From positions 1 to 64,000 of the forward strand of contig CALFLL010000072.1 in NCBI GenBank assembly GCA_937880845.1: 64,000 bases of DNA. Direction: 5' to 3'. The stretch is from an uncultured Drancourtella sp. (GTDB lineage Bacteria > Bacillota > Clostridia > Lachnospirales > Lachnospiraceae). A model generated the notes under the pieces. That model was not told the origin of the DNA. It did not search any database and was given only the letters and a program-made list of their open reading frames with translations. Below are positions 16,489 to 26,286 of this stretch, one piece after another. Position 1 is the first letter of the stretch. Each line of letters begins with the position of its first letter. Both the position numbers and the translations under genes were made by a program.

Positions 16489-18411
16489 ATGGCGAAACAT
16501 ACGACATATGATGCGGATAGTATTGCGGTTTTAGAAGGACTGGAGGCAGTACGAAAAAGACCGGGGATGTATATCGGAAGTGTCGGGGCAAAGGGACTGG
16601 ATCATCTTGTATATGAAATTGTGGATAATGCTGTGGATGAACATCTGGCAGGGTATTGTACCCGGATTGAAGTGACACTGGAGCAGGATGGTTCTGCTAC
16701 GGTATCGGATAACGGACGGGGAGTACCGGTAGGGATGCATCAAAAAGGCGTATCTGCGGCACGTATTGTATATACGACACTTCATGCAGGAGGAAAGTTT
16801 GACGATTCTGTATATAAAACAAGCGGAGGACTTCATGGTGTAGGTTCCTCTGTTGTAAATGCATTGTCGGAATATATGGATGTCAAGATCAGCAGAGAAG
16901 GCGGCATACACCATGACCGATATGAAAGAGGTGTTCCGGTCATTGAACTGGAGGAAGGACTTCTTCCGGTCATAGGAAAAACAAAAAAGACAGGTACAAC
17001 AGTCAATTTTATGCCGGATAAAGAGATTTTTGAAAAAACAAGATTTCGGGAAGAAGAAATTAAAAGCAGACTTCATGAAACAGCTTACTTAAACCCGAAC
17101 CTGACGATCATTTTCAAAGACAAAAGGAAAAATCCGGAGGAAGAAGTTATTTATCATGAACCGGACGGACTGATCGGATTTATCAAAGATTTGAATTCAA
17201 AAAGTGAGATCATAAACGAACCGGTTTATTTTAAAGGCGAATCAGACGGAATCGAAGTGGAAGTTGTCTTTCAGTATGTAAATGAATTTCACGAAAATAT
17301 CCTTGGATTCTGCAATAATATTTACAATGCGGAAGGTGGTACCCATCTTACCGGATTTAAGACTACCTTTACGACAGTCATGAATCAGTATGCAAGGGAG
17401 CTTGGCATTCTGAAAGAAAAGGATGCGAATTTTACAGGAACGGATATCCGTAACGGAATGACGGCAATCGTATCGGTGAAGCATCCGGATCCAAGATTTG
17501 AAGGACAGACAAAGACAAAGCTTGATAATCAAGATGCCGCCAAGGCAACGGGAAAGGTCACAAATGATGAGATCGTTCGTTACTTTGACAGAAATCTGGA
17601 TACATTAAAGAAAGTCCTCTCTTGTGCAGAAAAAGCTGCCAAGATCAGAAAAAGTGAGGAAAAGGCAAAGACAAACCTTTTGACAAAGCAAAAATATTCT
17701 TTTGACAGTAACGGAAAGCTTGCAAATTGTGAAAGCAGAGATCCTGCAAACTGTGAGATTTTTATTGTAGAAGGAGATTCTGCCGGAGGTTCTGCAAAGA
17801 CGGCAAGGGACAGAATGTATCAGGCCATCCTGCCGATCAGAGGGAAAATCCTGAATGTGGAAAAGGCAAGTATCGATAAAGTACTGGCAAATGCAGAAAT
17901 CAAGACAATGATCAATGCATTTGGGTGTGGATTTTCGGAAGGTTACGGAAATGATTTTGATATTACAAAACTTCGGTACGACAAGATTATCATTATGGCC
18001 GATGCCGATGTGGACGGAGCCCATATTTCTACACTTCTCCTTACTTTGTTCTATCGCTTTATGCCGGAACTGATTTTTGAAGGACATGTCTATATTGCCA
18101 TGCCGCCTCTTTATAAAGCCATGCCTAAGAAGGGAAAAGAAGAATATCTTTATGACGATAAAGCATTGGAAGAATATAGGAAAAGACAGAAAGGACCGTT
18201 TACTCTGCAACGATACAAAGGGCTTGGAGAGATGGATGCCCAGCAGTTATGGGAAACAACACTGAATCCGAAAACAAGGATTTTAAAACGGGTAGAGATT
18301 GAAGATGCAAGAATGGCATCCGGTATCACGGAGATGCTGATGGGAACAGAAGTACCTCCTAGAAGAACATTTATTTATGAAAATGCCACAGAGGCAGAAT
18401 TGGATATTTAG
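16489..18411 (+). CDS. parE: type IIA topoisomerase B subunit (ParE/GyrB-like)
   Basis: A 640-residue ATPase subunit. GHKL motifs are EIVDNAVDEHLAG, DNGRGVPVG and GGLHGVGSSVVNALS; the TOPRIM motifs are EGDSAGGSAK and DADVDGAH; and it ends with the family block RYKGLGEMDAQQLWETT. AAAGGAAG sets the start at ATG 16489; the frame opens earlier at a GTG without a ribosome site. It is followed after 27 bases by the A subunit. The pair is probably topoisomerase IV, because the partner lacks the gyrase box and no dnaA, recF or dnaN is adjacent. A second gyrase cannot be excluded. Confidence 0.9.
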   Translation: MAKHTTYDADSIAVLEGLEAVRKRPGMYIGSVGAKGLDHLVYEIVDNAVDEHLAGYCTRIEVTLEQDGSATVSDNGRGVPVGMHQKGVSAARIVYTTLHAGGKFDDSVYKTSGGLHGVGSSVVNALSEYMDVKISREGGIHHDRYERGVPVIELEEGLLPVIGKTKKTGTTVNFMPDKEIFEKTRFREEEIKSRLHETAYLNPNLTIIFKDKRKNPEEEVIYHEPDGLIGFIKDLNSKSEIINEPVYFKGESDGIEVEVVFQYVNEFHENILGFCNNIYNAEGGTHLTGFKTTFTTVMNQYARELGILKEKDANFTGTDIRNGMTAIVSVKHPDPRFEGQTKTKLDNQDAAKATGKVTNDEIVRYFDRNLDTLKKVLSCAEKAAKIRKSEEKAKTNLLTKQKYSFDSNGKLANCESRDPANCEIFIVEGDSAGGSAKTARDRMYQAILPIRGKILNVEKASIDKVLANAEIKTMINAFGCGFSEGYGNDFDITKLRYDKIIIMADADVDGAHISTLLLTLFYRFMPELIFEGHVYIAMPPLYKAMPKKGKEEYLYDDKALEEYRKRQKGPFTLQRYKGLGEMDAQQLWETTLNPKTRILKRVEIEDARMASGITEMLMGTEVPPRRTFIYENATEAELDI

Positions 18412-18438
18412 GATTGAAGTACGAAGTGAGGAAAAGAA

Positions 18439-20688
18439 ATGAATCAAAATGAAAAAGAACAGATCATCCGGACAGAGTATTCGGATGTCATGAAAAAATC
18501 ATATATTGATTATGCCATGAGCGTTATCGTTTCCCGTGCACTTCCGGATGTCAGAGACGGGTTAAAACCGGTTCAGAGACGAACCCTTTATGATATGTAT
18601 GAACTGGGAATCCGTTATGACAGACCGTACAGAAAATGTGCACGTATCGTAGGGGATACAATGGGTAAATATCATCCTCATGGGGACAGTTCCATTTATG
18701 AAGCGTTAGTTGTCATGGCACAGGAATTTAAAAAAGGAATGGTTCTTGTAGACGGGCATGGAAATTTTGGATCCATCGAAGGAGACGGGGCAGCAGCCAT
18801 GCGTTATACGGAAGCACGTCTTGCAAAAGTAACACAGGAAGCGTTCCTTGCGGATCTTGATAAGAATATTGTGAATTTTGTACCGAATTTTGATGAAACC
18901 GAGAAAGAACCGGAGGTACTTCCGGTTCGTTTCCCAAATCTTCTGGTCAATGGTGCGGAAGGGATTGCAGTGGGAATGGCAACGAGCATTCCGACACATA
19001 ACCTTGGGGAAGTTGTCGATGCAGTGAAAGCGTACATGAAAAATCCTGCCATTACGACAAAACAGATCATGAAGTATTTAAAAGGACCGGATTTCCCCAC
19101 CGGAGGAATCGTAGTCAATCAAGATGATCTGCTCCGGATTTATGAAACAGGGACAGGAAAGATAAAAATACGTGGAAAAGTAGAAGTAGAGGAGTTGAAA
19201 GGAGGAAAAAAACGTCTTGTAATTTCCGAAATTCCTTATACGATGATCGGAGCAGGGATCGGAAAATTTTTAAATGACGTCTGTGCCTTGGTGGAAGCAA
19301 AGAAGACCAATGACATTATTGATATTTCCAATCAGTCTTCCAAAGAAGGAATCCGCATTGTTATTGACTTGAAAAAAGATACAGATGTGGAAAATCTCAA
19401 AAATATGTTGTATAAAAAGACAAAACTTGAGGATACCTTTGGGGTCAATATGCTAGCCGTTGCGGACGGAAGGCCGGAAATCATGGGAATCAGAAAGATT
19501 ATCGAATATCATGTGGATTTCCAGTTTGATATCACAACAAGAAAATACCGAACCCTTCTTCAAAAGGAGCAGGAAAAAAGAGAAGTGCAGGAAGGGCTTA
19601 TCAAAGCATGTGATATCATCGATCTGATCATCGAAATTTTAAGGGGCAGCCAGTCTGTTAAAGATGCAAAGGCATGTCTGATGTATGGGATCACAGATGC
19701 GATCCGATTTAAAAGCAAGGTGTCCGAAAAAATGGCAAAACTGTTGTCTTTTACGGAACGGCAGGCTTCGGCGATTTTGGAGATGCGTTTGTACAAGTTG
19801 ATTGGTCTGGAAGTGGAAGCACTTTTGAAAGAACATGAGGAAACCATTCAGAAGATTGAAAGATATGAACGCATCTTAAATGATTATGACGAAATGTCGG
19901 CAGTTATCATAGAAGAGCTGAACAGGATCAAAAAAGAGTATGGAAGAAAACGCCGTACGCAGCTTGAAAATGCAGAAGAGGCAGTTTATGAAGAAAAGAA
20001 GACCGAAGAGAAGGAAGTTGTATTTCTCATGGATCGGTTCGGATATGCAAGGACTATGGATCCGTCTGTCTATGAAAGAAATCAGGAAGCTGCCGACAGC
20101 GAAAGTAAGTATACCATTCATTGTATGAATACAGGAAAGCTCTGTCTGTTTACCGAGAGCGGAAAGATGCATCAGATCAAAGTGATGGATATTCCACACG
20201 GAAAATTCCGTGACAAAGGACAGCCTGTGGACAATCTCAGTAATTTTGACAGTACAAAAGAGCAGATTGTTTATCTTTGCAGTGAAGCGGATTTGGATGG
20301 ACAAAAACTGTTATTTACCACGAAAGACGGGATGATCAAAAAGGTGGACGGAAAGGAATTTCTTGTGTCTAAGCGTACCATTGCGGCAACAAAACTCCAA
20401 GATGGAGATGAACTTCGGACTGTCATACCGGTATGTGAGGACGATCACATCGTTATACAGACAGTTAATGGATATTTTCTCCGTTTCCCGGCTTCCGAGG
20501 TAACAGAAAAGAAAAAAACGGCGATCGGAGTGAGAGGAATTGCACTTCAGAAAAAAGATGAGGTAAATGCGGTAACGGTATTTGGCGACGGAACAGATGC
20601 AAAGGCATATTATAAAGAAAAAGAAATTTCCCTCAATCGACTGCGAATCGGCAGCCGAGACACACAGGGCGTAAAACAAAGAATATAG
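18439..20688 (+). CDS. parC: type IIA topoisomerase A subunit (ParC/GyrA-like)
   Basis: A 749-residue DNA breakage-reunion subunit. Catalytic Tyr is Y123 (AAMRYTEARL). The quinolone-determining region HPHGDSSIYEALVVMAQ keeps Ser84 and Glu88, the susceptible-type residues. The C-terminal beta-pinwheel (about 500-740) has degenerate repeats, but I find no GyrA box (QRRGGKG type), which favours a decatenating topoisomerase IV role over DNA wrapping. The C-terminal domain is also shorter than in most GyrA. It forms an operon with the B subunit and ends at a terminator. Confidence 0.9.
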   Translation: MNQNEKEQIIRTEYSDVMKKSYIDYAMSVIVSRALPDVRDGLKPVQRRTLYDMYELGIRYDRPYRKCARIVGDTMGKYHPHGDSSIYEALVVMAQEFKKGMVLVDGHGNFGSIEGDGAAAMRYTEARLAKVTQEAFLADLDKNIVNFVPNFDETEKEPEVLPVRFPNLLVNGAEGIAVGMATSIPTHNLGEVVDAVKAYMKNPAITTKQIMKYLKGPDFPTGGIVVNQDDLLRIYETGTGKIKIRGKVEVEELKGGKKRLVISEIPYTMIGAGIGKFLNDVCALVEAKKTNDIIDISNQSSKEGIRIVIDLKKDTDVENLKNMLYKKTKLEDTFGVNMLAVADGRPEIMGIRKIIEYHVDFQFDITTRKYRTLLQKEQEKREVQEGLIKACDIIDLIIEILRGSQSVKDAKACLMYGITDAIRFKSKVSEKMAKLLSFTERQASAILEMRLYKLIGLEVEALLKEHEETIQKIERYERILNDYDEMSAVIIEELNRIKKEYGRKRRTQLENAEEAVYEEKKTEEKEVVFLMDRFGYARTMDPSVYERNQEAADSESKYTIHCMNTGKLCLFTESGKMHQIKVMDIPHGKFRDKGQPVDNLSNFDSTKEQIVYLCSEADLDGQKLLFTTKDGMIKKVDGKEFLVSKRTIAATKLQDGDELRTVIPVCEDDHIVIQTVNGYFLRFPASEVTEKKKTAIGVRGIALQKKDEVNAVTVFGDGTDAKAYYKEKEISLNRLRIGSRDTQGVKQRI

Positions 20689-20692
20689 AAGT

Positions 20693-20722
20693 AAAAAAAC
20701 ATCCTGAAAGGGGTGTTTTTTT
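20693..20722 (+). terminator. terminator of the topoisomerase operon
   Basis: A/T-flanked hairpin AAAAACATCC-TGAAA-GGGGTGTTTTTTT at 20693-20722. The T-run merges into a separate palindrome TTTTGTTAACAAAA (20719-20732). Confidence 0.75.
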
Positions 20723-20759
20723 GTTAACAAAATTTAACAAAAACAAAAGTCAGGATTAC

Positions 20760-20779
20760 AAACATTTTACACAATGTTT
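20760..20779. promoter_or_regulatory. inverted repeat upstream of the phosphonate operon
   Basis: Perfect repeat AAACATT-TTACAC-AATGTTT, about 90 bases before the first phn gene, in a gap that must contain the operon promoter. It could be an operator or activator site. No good -35/-10 pair is visible nearby (TTTACA at 20766 has only a poor -10). Confidence 0.5.
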
Positions 20780-20867
20780 ACCGAAGCACGATAGAGGAAA
20801 AGAAAAATAAATAGTACAGTAAAAAAGGAATTTGAAAAACATGAATTTGGAAAGGGGCTTTAGGCTG

Positions 20868-21638
20868 ATGCTTGAATTAAAGGGCATTAAAAAATCATAT
20901 GATGGTACGATTGTTTTAAGAAATATTAATTTGAATATCGAAAAAGGAGAAATTGTATCCATTTTAGGACCATCAGGATGTGGAAAAACAACACTTTTAA
21001 ATATTATTTTAGGACTGACAAATGCAGATTCCGGAGAAATGAGATTCCAAGGAGAGGACATTTTGAAAATACCAATGGAAGAAAGAGGATTTAACATTGT
21101 ATTTCAGGATTACGCACTGTTCCCAAATCTGAATGTAAAGCAAAATATCATTTATGGACTTCGGAATAAGAAAAACATCGCTACTGTAGAAGAAGTAAAT
21201 GAACTAATCCGGCTTCTTGGATTGGAAGAACATCTGGAAAAGAAAATAGAACAACTTTCCGGAGGACAGAAACAAAGAGTTGCCATTGCAAGAACAATGG
21301 TCATGAAACCCAAAATTCTTTTGCTTGATGAACCGTTGAGTGCATTAGATGGAGTGATCAAAGAATCCATCAAAGCAAAAATCAAAGAGATAGCAAGAGA
21401 ATATCAACTGACAACAATCATTGTCACGCATGATCCGGAAGAAGCACTGACACTTTCCGATAAAGTACTTATTATGAATAAAGGAAGCGTTGCCCAGTAC
21501 GGAAGGCCGGAAGATATCATCAATGCTCCGGAGGAAGAGTTTGTAAAAGGGTTTATTTTAAAGCAGCTTGAGATCAAACGGAATAATATTATGACATTGT
21601 TCCGTGAATCCGAGGCAAAACGGCTGCAGGTGGTATAG
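20868..21638 (+). CDS. phnT: ABC transporter ATPase, 2-aminoethylphosphonate uptake
   Basis: A 256-residue ATPase of the spermidine/iron/phosphonate importer class. Walker A is GPSGCGKTT, the Q-loop FQDYALF, the signature LSGGQKQR, Walker B LLLDEPLSALD and the switch His IVTHD. The assignment to 2-aminoethylphosphonate comes from the context: a double-length permease, a binding protein, phnW and phnX follow with short gaps. I start at ATG 20868, which begins at the family-typical LELKGIKKSYDGT and has AAAGGGG about ten bases upstream. ATG 20841 with AAGGAA upstream is a reasonable alternative. It lacks the long C-terminal TOBE domain of some relatives. Confidence 0.85.
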   Translation: MLELKGIKKSYDGTIVLRNINLNIEKGEIVSILGPSGCGKTTLLNIILGLTNADSGEMRFQGEDILKIPMEERGFNIVFQDYALFPNLNVKQNIIYGLRNKKNIATVEEVNELIRLLGLEEHLEKKIEQLSGGQKQRVAIARTMVMKPKILLLDEPLSALDGVIKESIKAKIKEIAREYQLTTIIVTHDPEEALTLSDKVLIMNKGSVAQYGRPEDIINAPEEEFVKGFILKQLEIKRNNIMTLFRESEAKRLQVV

Positions 21639-21640
21639 AA

Positions 21641-24307
21641 ATGAAAAAGATCAAAGAAAAAGAAATAAAAGGAATTTATATCGTAGCGATTCTTTTGTTC
21701 CTGGTATTTTTGTTTATTCCGATTTTAATCTTATTTTGGCAGTCACTGGCTTCAGAAGGAGGAGTAACATTTGCACATTATAAAGAAATGTTGGCTCAGA
21801 AAGGATTTGGGACTGCAATCGGACATAGTATAGCTGTATCGATGACAAGTGCATTAGTTGCAACCATTCTGGCATTTTTACTTGCATATACGGTTCATTA
21901 TACCAATACAGGGAAAACTTATAAAAAGTTTATCAGACTGGCAGCCCAGCTTCCGATGTTGCTTCCGACGATCACATATGGATTTGCCATTATCTATTCT
22001 TTTGGAAAACAGGGACTTTTGACAAAACTTTTTGGAAGACAGTTGTTTGATATTTACGGATTTAATGGTCTGGTCATAGGATATGTGATCTATACGCTTC
22101 CGGTGTCTTTTATGCTTTTGTCTAATACCATGGAATACATTGACAAAAAGTTCATGGTAGTATCAAGGATTATGGGAGACAGCCCATTTAAAACATTCTG
22201 GCAGACTGTTTTGATTCCGTTGATGGGAACTTTTGCGACATCTTTTGTACAGTGTTTTTTCCTCTGCTTTACAGACTACGGTATTCCGGAATCCGTAGGA
22301 GGAAAATACGAAGTAGTTGCTACCGTGCTTTATAATGAAATGCTGGGAAGTATTCCGAATTTTAATAACGGAGCAGTGGTTGCGATTATTATGTTGATTC
22401 CTTCAGTGGTAAGTATTTTACTTTTGAAATTTTTGGAACGATACAATATACGTTACAACAAGATTTCAGTTATCGAATTGAAAGAAAACAAAGTCAGGGA
22501 TGGAGTTTGCTCTATTGTATCAGGATTGATACTCCTTTGTGTATTTGCAGTATTTGCAGTAATCTTTATCATGCCGTTTATCGAGGAATGGCCATACAAG
22601 GCACAGTTTACATTGGGACATTTTCAGGATGTATTTAGGGACAATACCTTGACTGCGGTATATAAAAATTCCTTGTTTGTAGCAATCATGACTGCGATAT
22701 TCGGAACCATTCTTACATATGGATGTGCACTGGTATCGGCCAGAAGCAATCTGAAAGAATACAACAAACAGGCAATCAACAGTACGGCACTTATCACAAA
22801 TACGATACCGGGTATGGTGATCGGTATCGCCTATATGCTTGTGTTTTCAGGTACCTCCCTGCAAAATACGTTTTTACTGATTATTATTTGTAATATGATT
22901 CATTATTTTTCCACACCGTATTTAATGATCAAAAATGCACTTTTGAAATTAAATACATCTTGGGAAGCCACAGCAAAGTTGCTTGGCGATTCGTGGATAA
23001 AAACTCTTATGAGAATTGTTACACCAAATATGTCGTCTACATTGTTGGAAGTATTTGGATATTACTTTGTAAATGCCATGGTAACGGTCAGTGCGGTTAT
23101 ATTTATTGCCGGAGCAAAAACTATGGTGATTACGACAAAAATCAAGGAATTACAGTATTTTATGAAGTTTAACGAAATCTTCGTACTGTCTCTTTTGATT
23201 CTTGTGACTAATCTTTGCGTGAAAGGAGTTTTATTTCTTCTTTCAGATAGAAAAAAAGCAGAAGCAAAAATAACAAAAAAGGAGAAAAAAACAATGAAAA
23301 TGAAAAGTGTAACAGCAATGATGCTGGTTTGCCTGATGGCAGGAAGTGTTGTACTCGGAGGTTGTTCAGGAAAAGGAGCAAGTGCATCTTCAGGTTCAGG
23401 AGATGACAAAGTGATCATTTATTCCAATGCAGATGAAGAAGCAGTTGATGCGATGAAAAAAACATTGGACGAAAACGGATACAAAGATGAATATGTATTT
23501 CAGACATTTGGTACATCAGAACTGGGAGGAAAACTGATTGCGGAAGGAAAAGATCTGGAAGCTGATCTGGTAACTATGAGTTCTTTTTATTTGGACAGTG
23601 CACAGGAAAAGAACAATATGTTCAAAGACCTGACATTTGACCATAAAACATTGAGCGAGAATGATTATTCAAAATTTTATGCACCTATTACAAAGCAGGA
23701 AGGTGCCATTATCGTTAATACAGAACTGCTAAAAGAAAATAATTTGGACAAACCGACAAGCATTAAGGATCTTGCAAAAGAAGAATATAAAGGAATGCTT
23801 TCCGTGACAGATATTAAAAGTTCTTCTACGGCATGGCTTCTGATCCAGGCTCTTGTAAATGAATACGGAGAGGACGGGGCAAAAGAAATCTTGTCCGGTA
23901 TTTATAAAAATGCAGGAGACAATATCGAAGATTCCGGTTCTGCACCACTTAAGAAAGTACGTGCAGGTGAAGTGGCAGTAGGATTCGGATTAAGACATCA
24001 GGCGGTTGCCGACAAAAAGGATGGGCTTCCGATTGATTATGTAGATCCGACAGAAGGAAATTTCTCTTTGACGGAATCCGTAGCCGTATTGGATAAAGAA
24101 GACAATAAAAAAGAAGAGAAAGCTATGGAAATGGCAGAGTGTATCATTGAAAAAGGAAGATCTGAATTACAGAAAACCTATCCGCTTGCCATTTACGAAG
24201 GTGAAAAAGATTCTGACAATAAATCTGCTTATCCAAAAGTATATCCGGAAAAATTAACCGTAGATTTATTAGAAAAACATGAAGCGATTTCCGAAGAAGC
24301 AAAATAG
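21641..24307 (+). CDS. 2-aminoethylphosphonate ABC permease read in frame into its lipoprotein binding protein
   Basis: One frame of 888 codons holds two normally separate proteins. Residues about 1-543 form a double-length permease with around 12 membrane helices in two homologous halves, of the PhnU2/AepW type. From Met552 comes a complete lipoprotein solute-binding protein: a signal helix, lipobox VLGGC with Cys575, a Ser/Gly linker, then a binding domain of about 310 residues (DDKVIIYSNADEEAVDAM…). An AAAAGGAG ribosome site (23277-23284) precedes Met552, so separate translation is likely. Removing one A from the A5 run 23266-23270 restores GCA AAA TAA, a stop exactly where a permease should end. 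So this is probably a one-base fusion, though a permease-tethered binding protein also exists in OpuABC. Next comes phnW, 23 bases on. Confidence 0.82.
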   Translation: MKKIKEKEIKGIYIVAILLFLVFLFIPILILFWQSLASEGGVTFAHYKEMLAQKGFGTAIGHSIAVSMTSALVATILAFLLAYTVHYTNTGKTYKKFIRLAAQLPMLLPTITYGFAIIYSFGKQGLLTKLFGRQLFDIYGFNGLVIGYVIYTLPVSFMLLSNTMEYIDKKFMVVSRIMGDSPFKTFWQTVLIPLMGTFATSFVQCFFLCFTDYGIPESVGGKYEVVATVLYNEMLGSIPNFNNGAVVAIIMLIPSVVSILLLKFLERYNIRYNKISVIELKENKVRDGVCSIVSGLILLCVFAVFAVIFIMPFIEEWPYKAQFTLGHFQDVFRDNTLTAVYKNSLFVAIMTAIFGTILTYGCALVSARSNLKEYNKQAINSTALITNTIPGMVIGIAYMLVFSGTSLQNTFLLIIICNMIHYFSTPYLMIKNALLKLNTSWEATAKLLGDSWIKTLMRIVTPNMSSTLLEVFGYYFVNAMVTVSAVIFIAGAKTMVITTKIKELQYFMKFNEIFVLSLLILVTNLCVKGVLFLLSDRKKAEAKITKKEKKTMKMKSVTAMMLVCLMAGSVVLGGCSGKGASASSGSGDDKVIIYSNADEEAVDAMKKTLDENGYKDEYVFQTFGTSELGGKLIAEGKDLEADLVTMSSFYLDSAQEKNNMFKDLTFDHKTLSENDYSKFYAPITKQEGAIIVNTELLKENNLDKPTSIKDLAKEEYKGMLSVTDIKSSSTAWLLIQALVNEYGEDGAKEILSGIYKNAGDNIEDSGSAPLKKVRAGEVAVGFGLRHQAVADKKDGLPIDYVDPTEGNFSLTESVAVLDKEDNKKEEKAMEMAECIIEKGRSELQKTYPLAIYEGEKDSDNKSAYPKVYPEKLTVDLLEKHEAISEEAK
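23277..23296 (+). promoter_or_regulatory. internal ribosome binding site and start of the binding-protein part
   Basis: AAAAGGAG (23277-23284), nine-base spacer, ATG 23294-23296. Translation from here gives a 337-residue lipoprotein ending at 24307 with an intact signal peptide and lipobox, the normal form of such a protein. Confidence 0.75.
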
Positions 24308-24330
24308 AACAGAAAGGAATCAGGAAAGAA

Positions 24331-25425
24331 ATGAAAACATATAAATTATTAACACCGGGACCACTTACAACAACAGATACCGTAAAAAAGGAAATGTTAT
24401 TTGATCATTGCACATGGGATGACGACTATAAGAAGATCACACAAGAAATTCGGACAAAACTTCTTGAACTTGCTCATGTTTCACCGGAGAACTATACGGC
24501 GGTACTGATGCAAGGAAGCGGAACCTTCGGAGTGGAATCCGTTCTTACAAGCGTGATCGGAACAGGAGAAAAGCTTCTGATCGCCGCAAACGGAGCTTAT
24601 GGGACAAGAATGGCGGATATTGCGGAACATGCAGGTATTCCATATACACTTTATAATGAAAATTTTGATAAAGTTCCGTGTGCCGAAAAAATCGGAGCGT
24701 ATCTGGACGCAGATGATGCTATCACACACGTTGCCATGGTTCACTCTGAAACGACATCCGGTATTTTAAATGACATTGAATCTGTGGCAAAGATTGTAAA
24801 AGAAAAAGGAAAAACATTTATTGTAGATGCCATGTCAAGTTTTGGAGGAGTGGATATTCCGGTAGAAAAACTGGGAATTGATTTTATCATCAGCAGTGCC
24901 AATAAATGTATTCAGGGAGTGCCGGGATTTTCTTTCATTATCTGCAACAGACAGAAATTGATAGAAAGCCAAGGAAAAGCAAGAAGTCTTTCTCTTGATC
25001 TTTTTGATCAGTGGAAGACAATGGAAAAAGACGGAAAATGGAGATTTACATCACCAACCCATGTTGTACTTGCGTTTAGAAAAGCACTGGAAGAACTGGA
25101 AGAAGAAGGCGGAATCACAAAACGGCATGAACGTTATGCAAATAACCAGAAGATTCTGGTTGAAAGGATGGCTGAACTTGGAATCAGGCCGTATGTAAGT
25201 GCTGAGGTACAAGGCCCGATCATCACAACATTCTATTATCCGGAAAACCATCATTTTTCTTTCCAGGAAATGTATGAATACATTAAAGAAAGAGGATATG
25301 CGATTTATCCTGGAAAAGTAACGGATGCAGATACATTCCGTATCGGAAATATCGGAGAGATTTATCCAGAAGATATGGTAAAACTTACAGCTATTATAGA
25401 AGAATTTTTAAAGGAGAACAAGTAA
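24331..25425 (+). CDS. phnW: 2-aminoethylphosphonate-pyruvate transaminase
   Basis: A 364-residue class V PLP aminotransferase that converts 2-aminoethylphosphonate plus pyruvate to phosphonoacetaldehyde plus alanine. It starts with the typical YKLLTPGPLTTTDTVK. The PLP lysine is K192 in SSANKCIQGVPGF, the ring-binding Asp is D166 in VDAMSSFGG, and the block LMQGSGTFGVESVLTS is family-specific. AGAAAGGAATC precedes the ATG. phnX follows after one base, so the phosphonoacetaldehyde made here passes to the next enzyme. Confidence 0.95.
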   Translation: MKTYKLLTPGPLTTTDTVKKEMLFDHCTWDDDYKKITQEIRTKLLELAHVSPENYTAVLMQGSGTFGVESVLTSVIGTGEKLLIAANGAYGTRMADIAEHAGIPYTLYNENFDKVPCAEKIGAYLDADDAITHVAMVHSETTSGILNDIESVAKIVKEKGKTFIVDAMSSFGGVDIPVEKLGIDFIISSANKCIQGVPGFSFIICNRQKLIESQGKARSLSLDLFDQWKTMEKDGKWRFTSPTHVVLAFRKALEELEEEGGITKRHERYANNQKILVERMAELGIRPYVSAEVQGPIITTFYYPENHHFSFQEMYEYIKERGYAIYPGKVTDADTFRIGNIGEIYPEDMVKLTAIIEEFLKENK

Positions 25426-25426
25426 G

Positions 25427-26194
25427 ATGAAATATGAATCAGTGATTTTTGACTGGGCAGGAACGACAGTGGATTATGGATGCTTTGCACCGGTACAGGC
25501 ATTTATTGATGCATTTAAAGAATACGGAATCGAACCGACCATTGAAGAAGTCAGAGCCCCGATGGGAATGTTAAAAATTGACCATATCAGAACGATGCTT
25601 CAAGGAGAACGGATTAAAGGACTCTGGGAGAAAAAATACGGAAAAATGTGGACAGAAGAAGATGTTCATGCCGTATACGAACTAAGTGAAAAGAAGATTA
25701 TGGAAATCGTTGCGGACTTTGCACAGCCAAAACCGTATGTGAAAGAAACGGTAAACAAACTTCGAGAAATGGGAATTAAGATTGGTTCCACCACAGGATA
25801 TACGGATGAGATGATGGCAGTGGTAGTACCAAAGGCAAAAGAGGCAGGATATGAACCGGACTGTTGGTTTTCTCCGAATTCTGTGGAAAATCACGGGCGT
25901 CCTTATCCGTATATGATCTTTAAAAACATGGAAGCACTTGAACTTTCTGATGTCCGAAAAGTGATCAAAGTGGGAGATACGGTTGCAGATATCAAAGAAG
26001 GAAAGCAGGCAGGAATGGAAGCTGTTGGAATTTTGGAAGGAAGTTCTGTTATGGGACTTTCGGAAGAAGAGTTTAAAATGCTTTCAGAAGAAGAAAAGGA
26101 AATGCATTTAAAAAAGGCGGAAGAAGTATATAAAAATGCAGGAGCCGACTATGTAATTCGAGATATTCGTGGTATTCTCGACATTATAAAATAG
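25427..26194 (+). CDS. phnX: phosphonoacetaldehyde hydrolase
   Basis: A 255-residue HAD-superfamily phosphonatase that cleaves phosphonoacetaldehyde to acetaldehyde and phosphate. The nucleophile is D9 in FDWAGTTVD. The Schiff-base lysine peculiar to this family is K50 in APMGMLKIDHI, in the cap domain. The Mg site is KVGDTVADIKEGKQAG. AAAGGAG lies just before the start, overlapping the phnW stop region. Last gene of the phosphonate operon; I see no clear terminator before the rimP promoter 40 bases on. Confidence 0.95.
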   Translation: MKYESVIFDWAGTTVDYGCFAPVQAFIDAFKEYGIEPTIEEVRAPMGMLKIDHIRTMLQGERIKGLWEKKYGKMWTEEDVHAVYELSEKKIMEIVADFAQPKPYVKETVNKLREMGIKIGSTTGYTDEMMAVVVPKAKEAGYEPDCWFSPNSVENHGRPYPYMIFKNMEALELSDVRKVIKVGDTVADIKEGKQAGMEAVGILEGSSVMGLSEEEFKMLSEEEKEMHLKKAEEVYKNAGADYVIRDIRGILDIIK

Positions 26195-26232
26195 AAATTC
26201 GGGACGGCAGAAAGGAAAAAAGACGAAAAGCC

Positions 26233-26261
26233 TTGATTTTGGCGAAAAATCGTGATATAGT
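26233..26261 (+). promoter_or_regulatory. promoter of the rimP-nusA-infB operon
   Basis: TTGATT (26233-26238), 17-base spacer, TATAGT (26256-26261). The leader is about 105 bases. Confidence 0.75.
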
Positions 26262-26286
26262 ATATCTAGTTACATAAGAAATCGGC

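Noticed and set aside
18439..20688. Quinolone-resistance mutations in the A subunit
   Set aside because: Ser84 and Glu88 are the susceptible-type residues.
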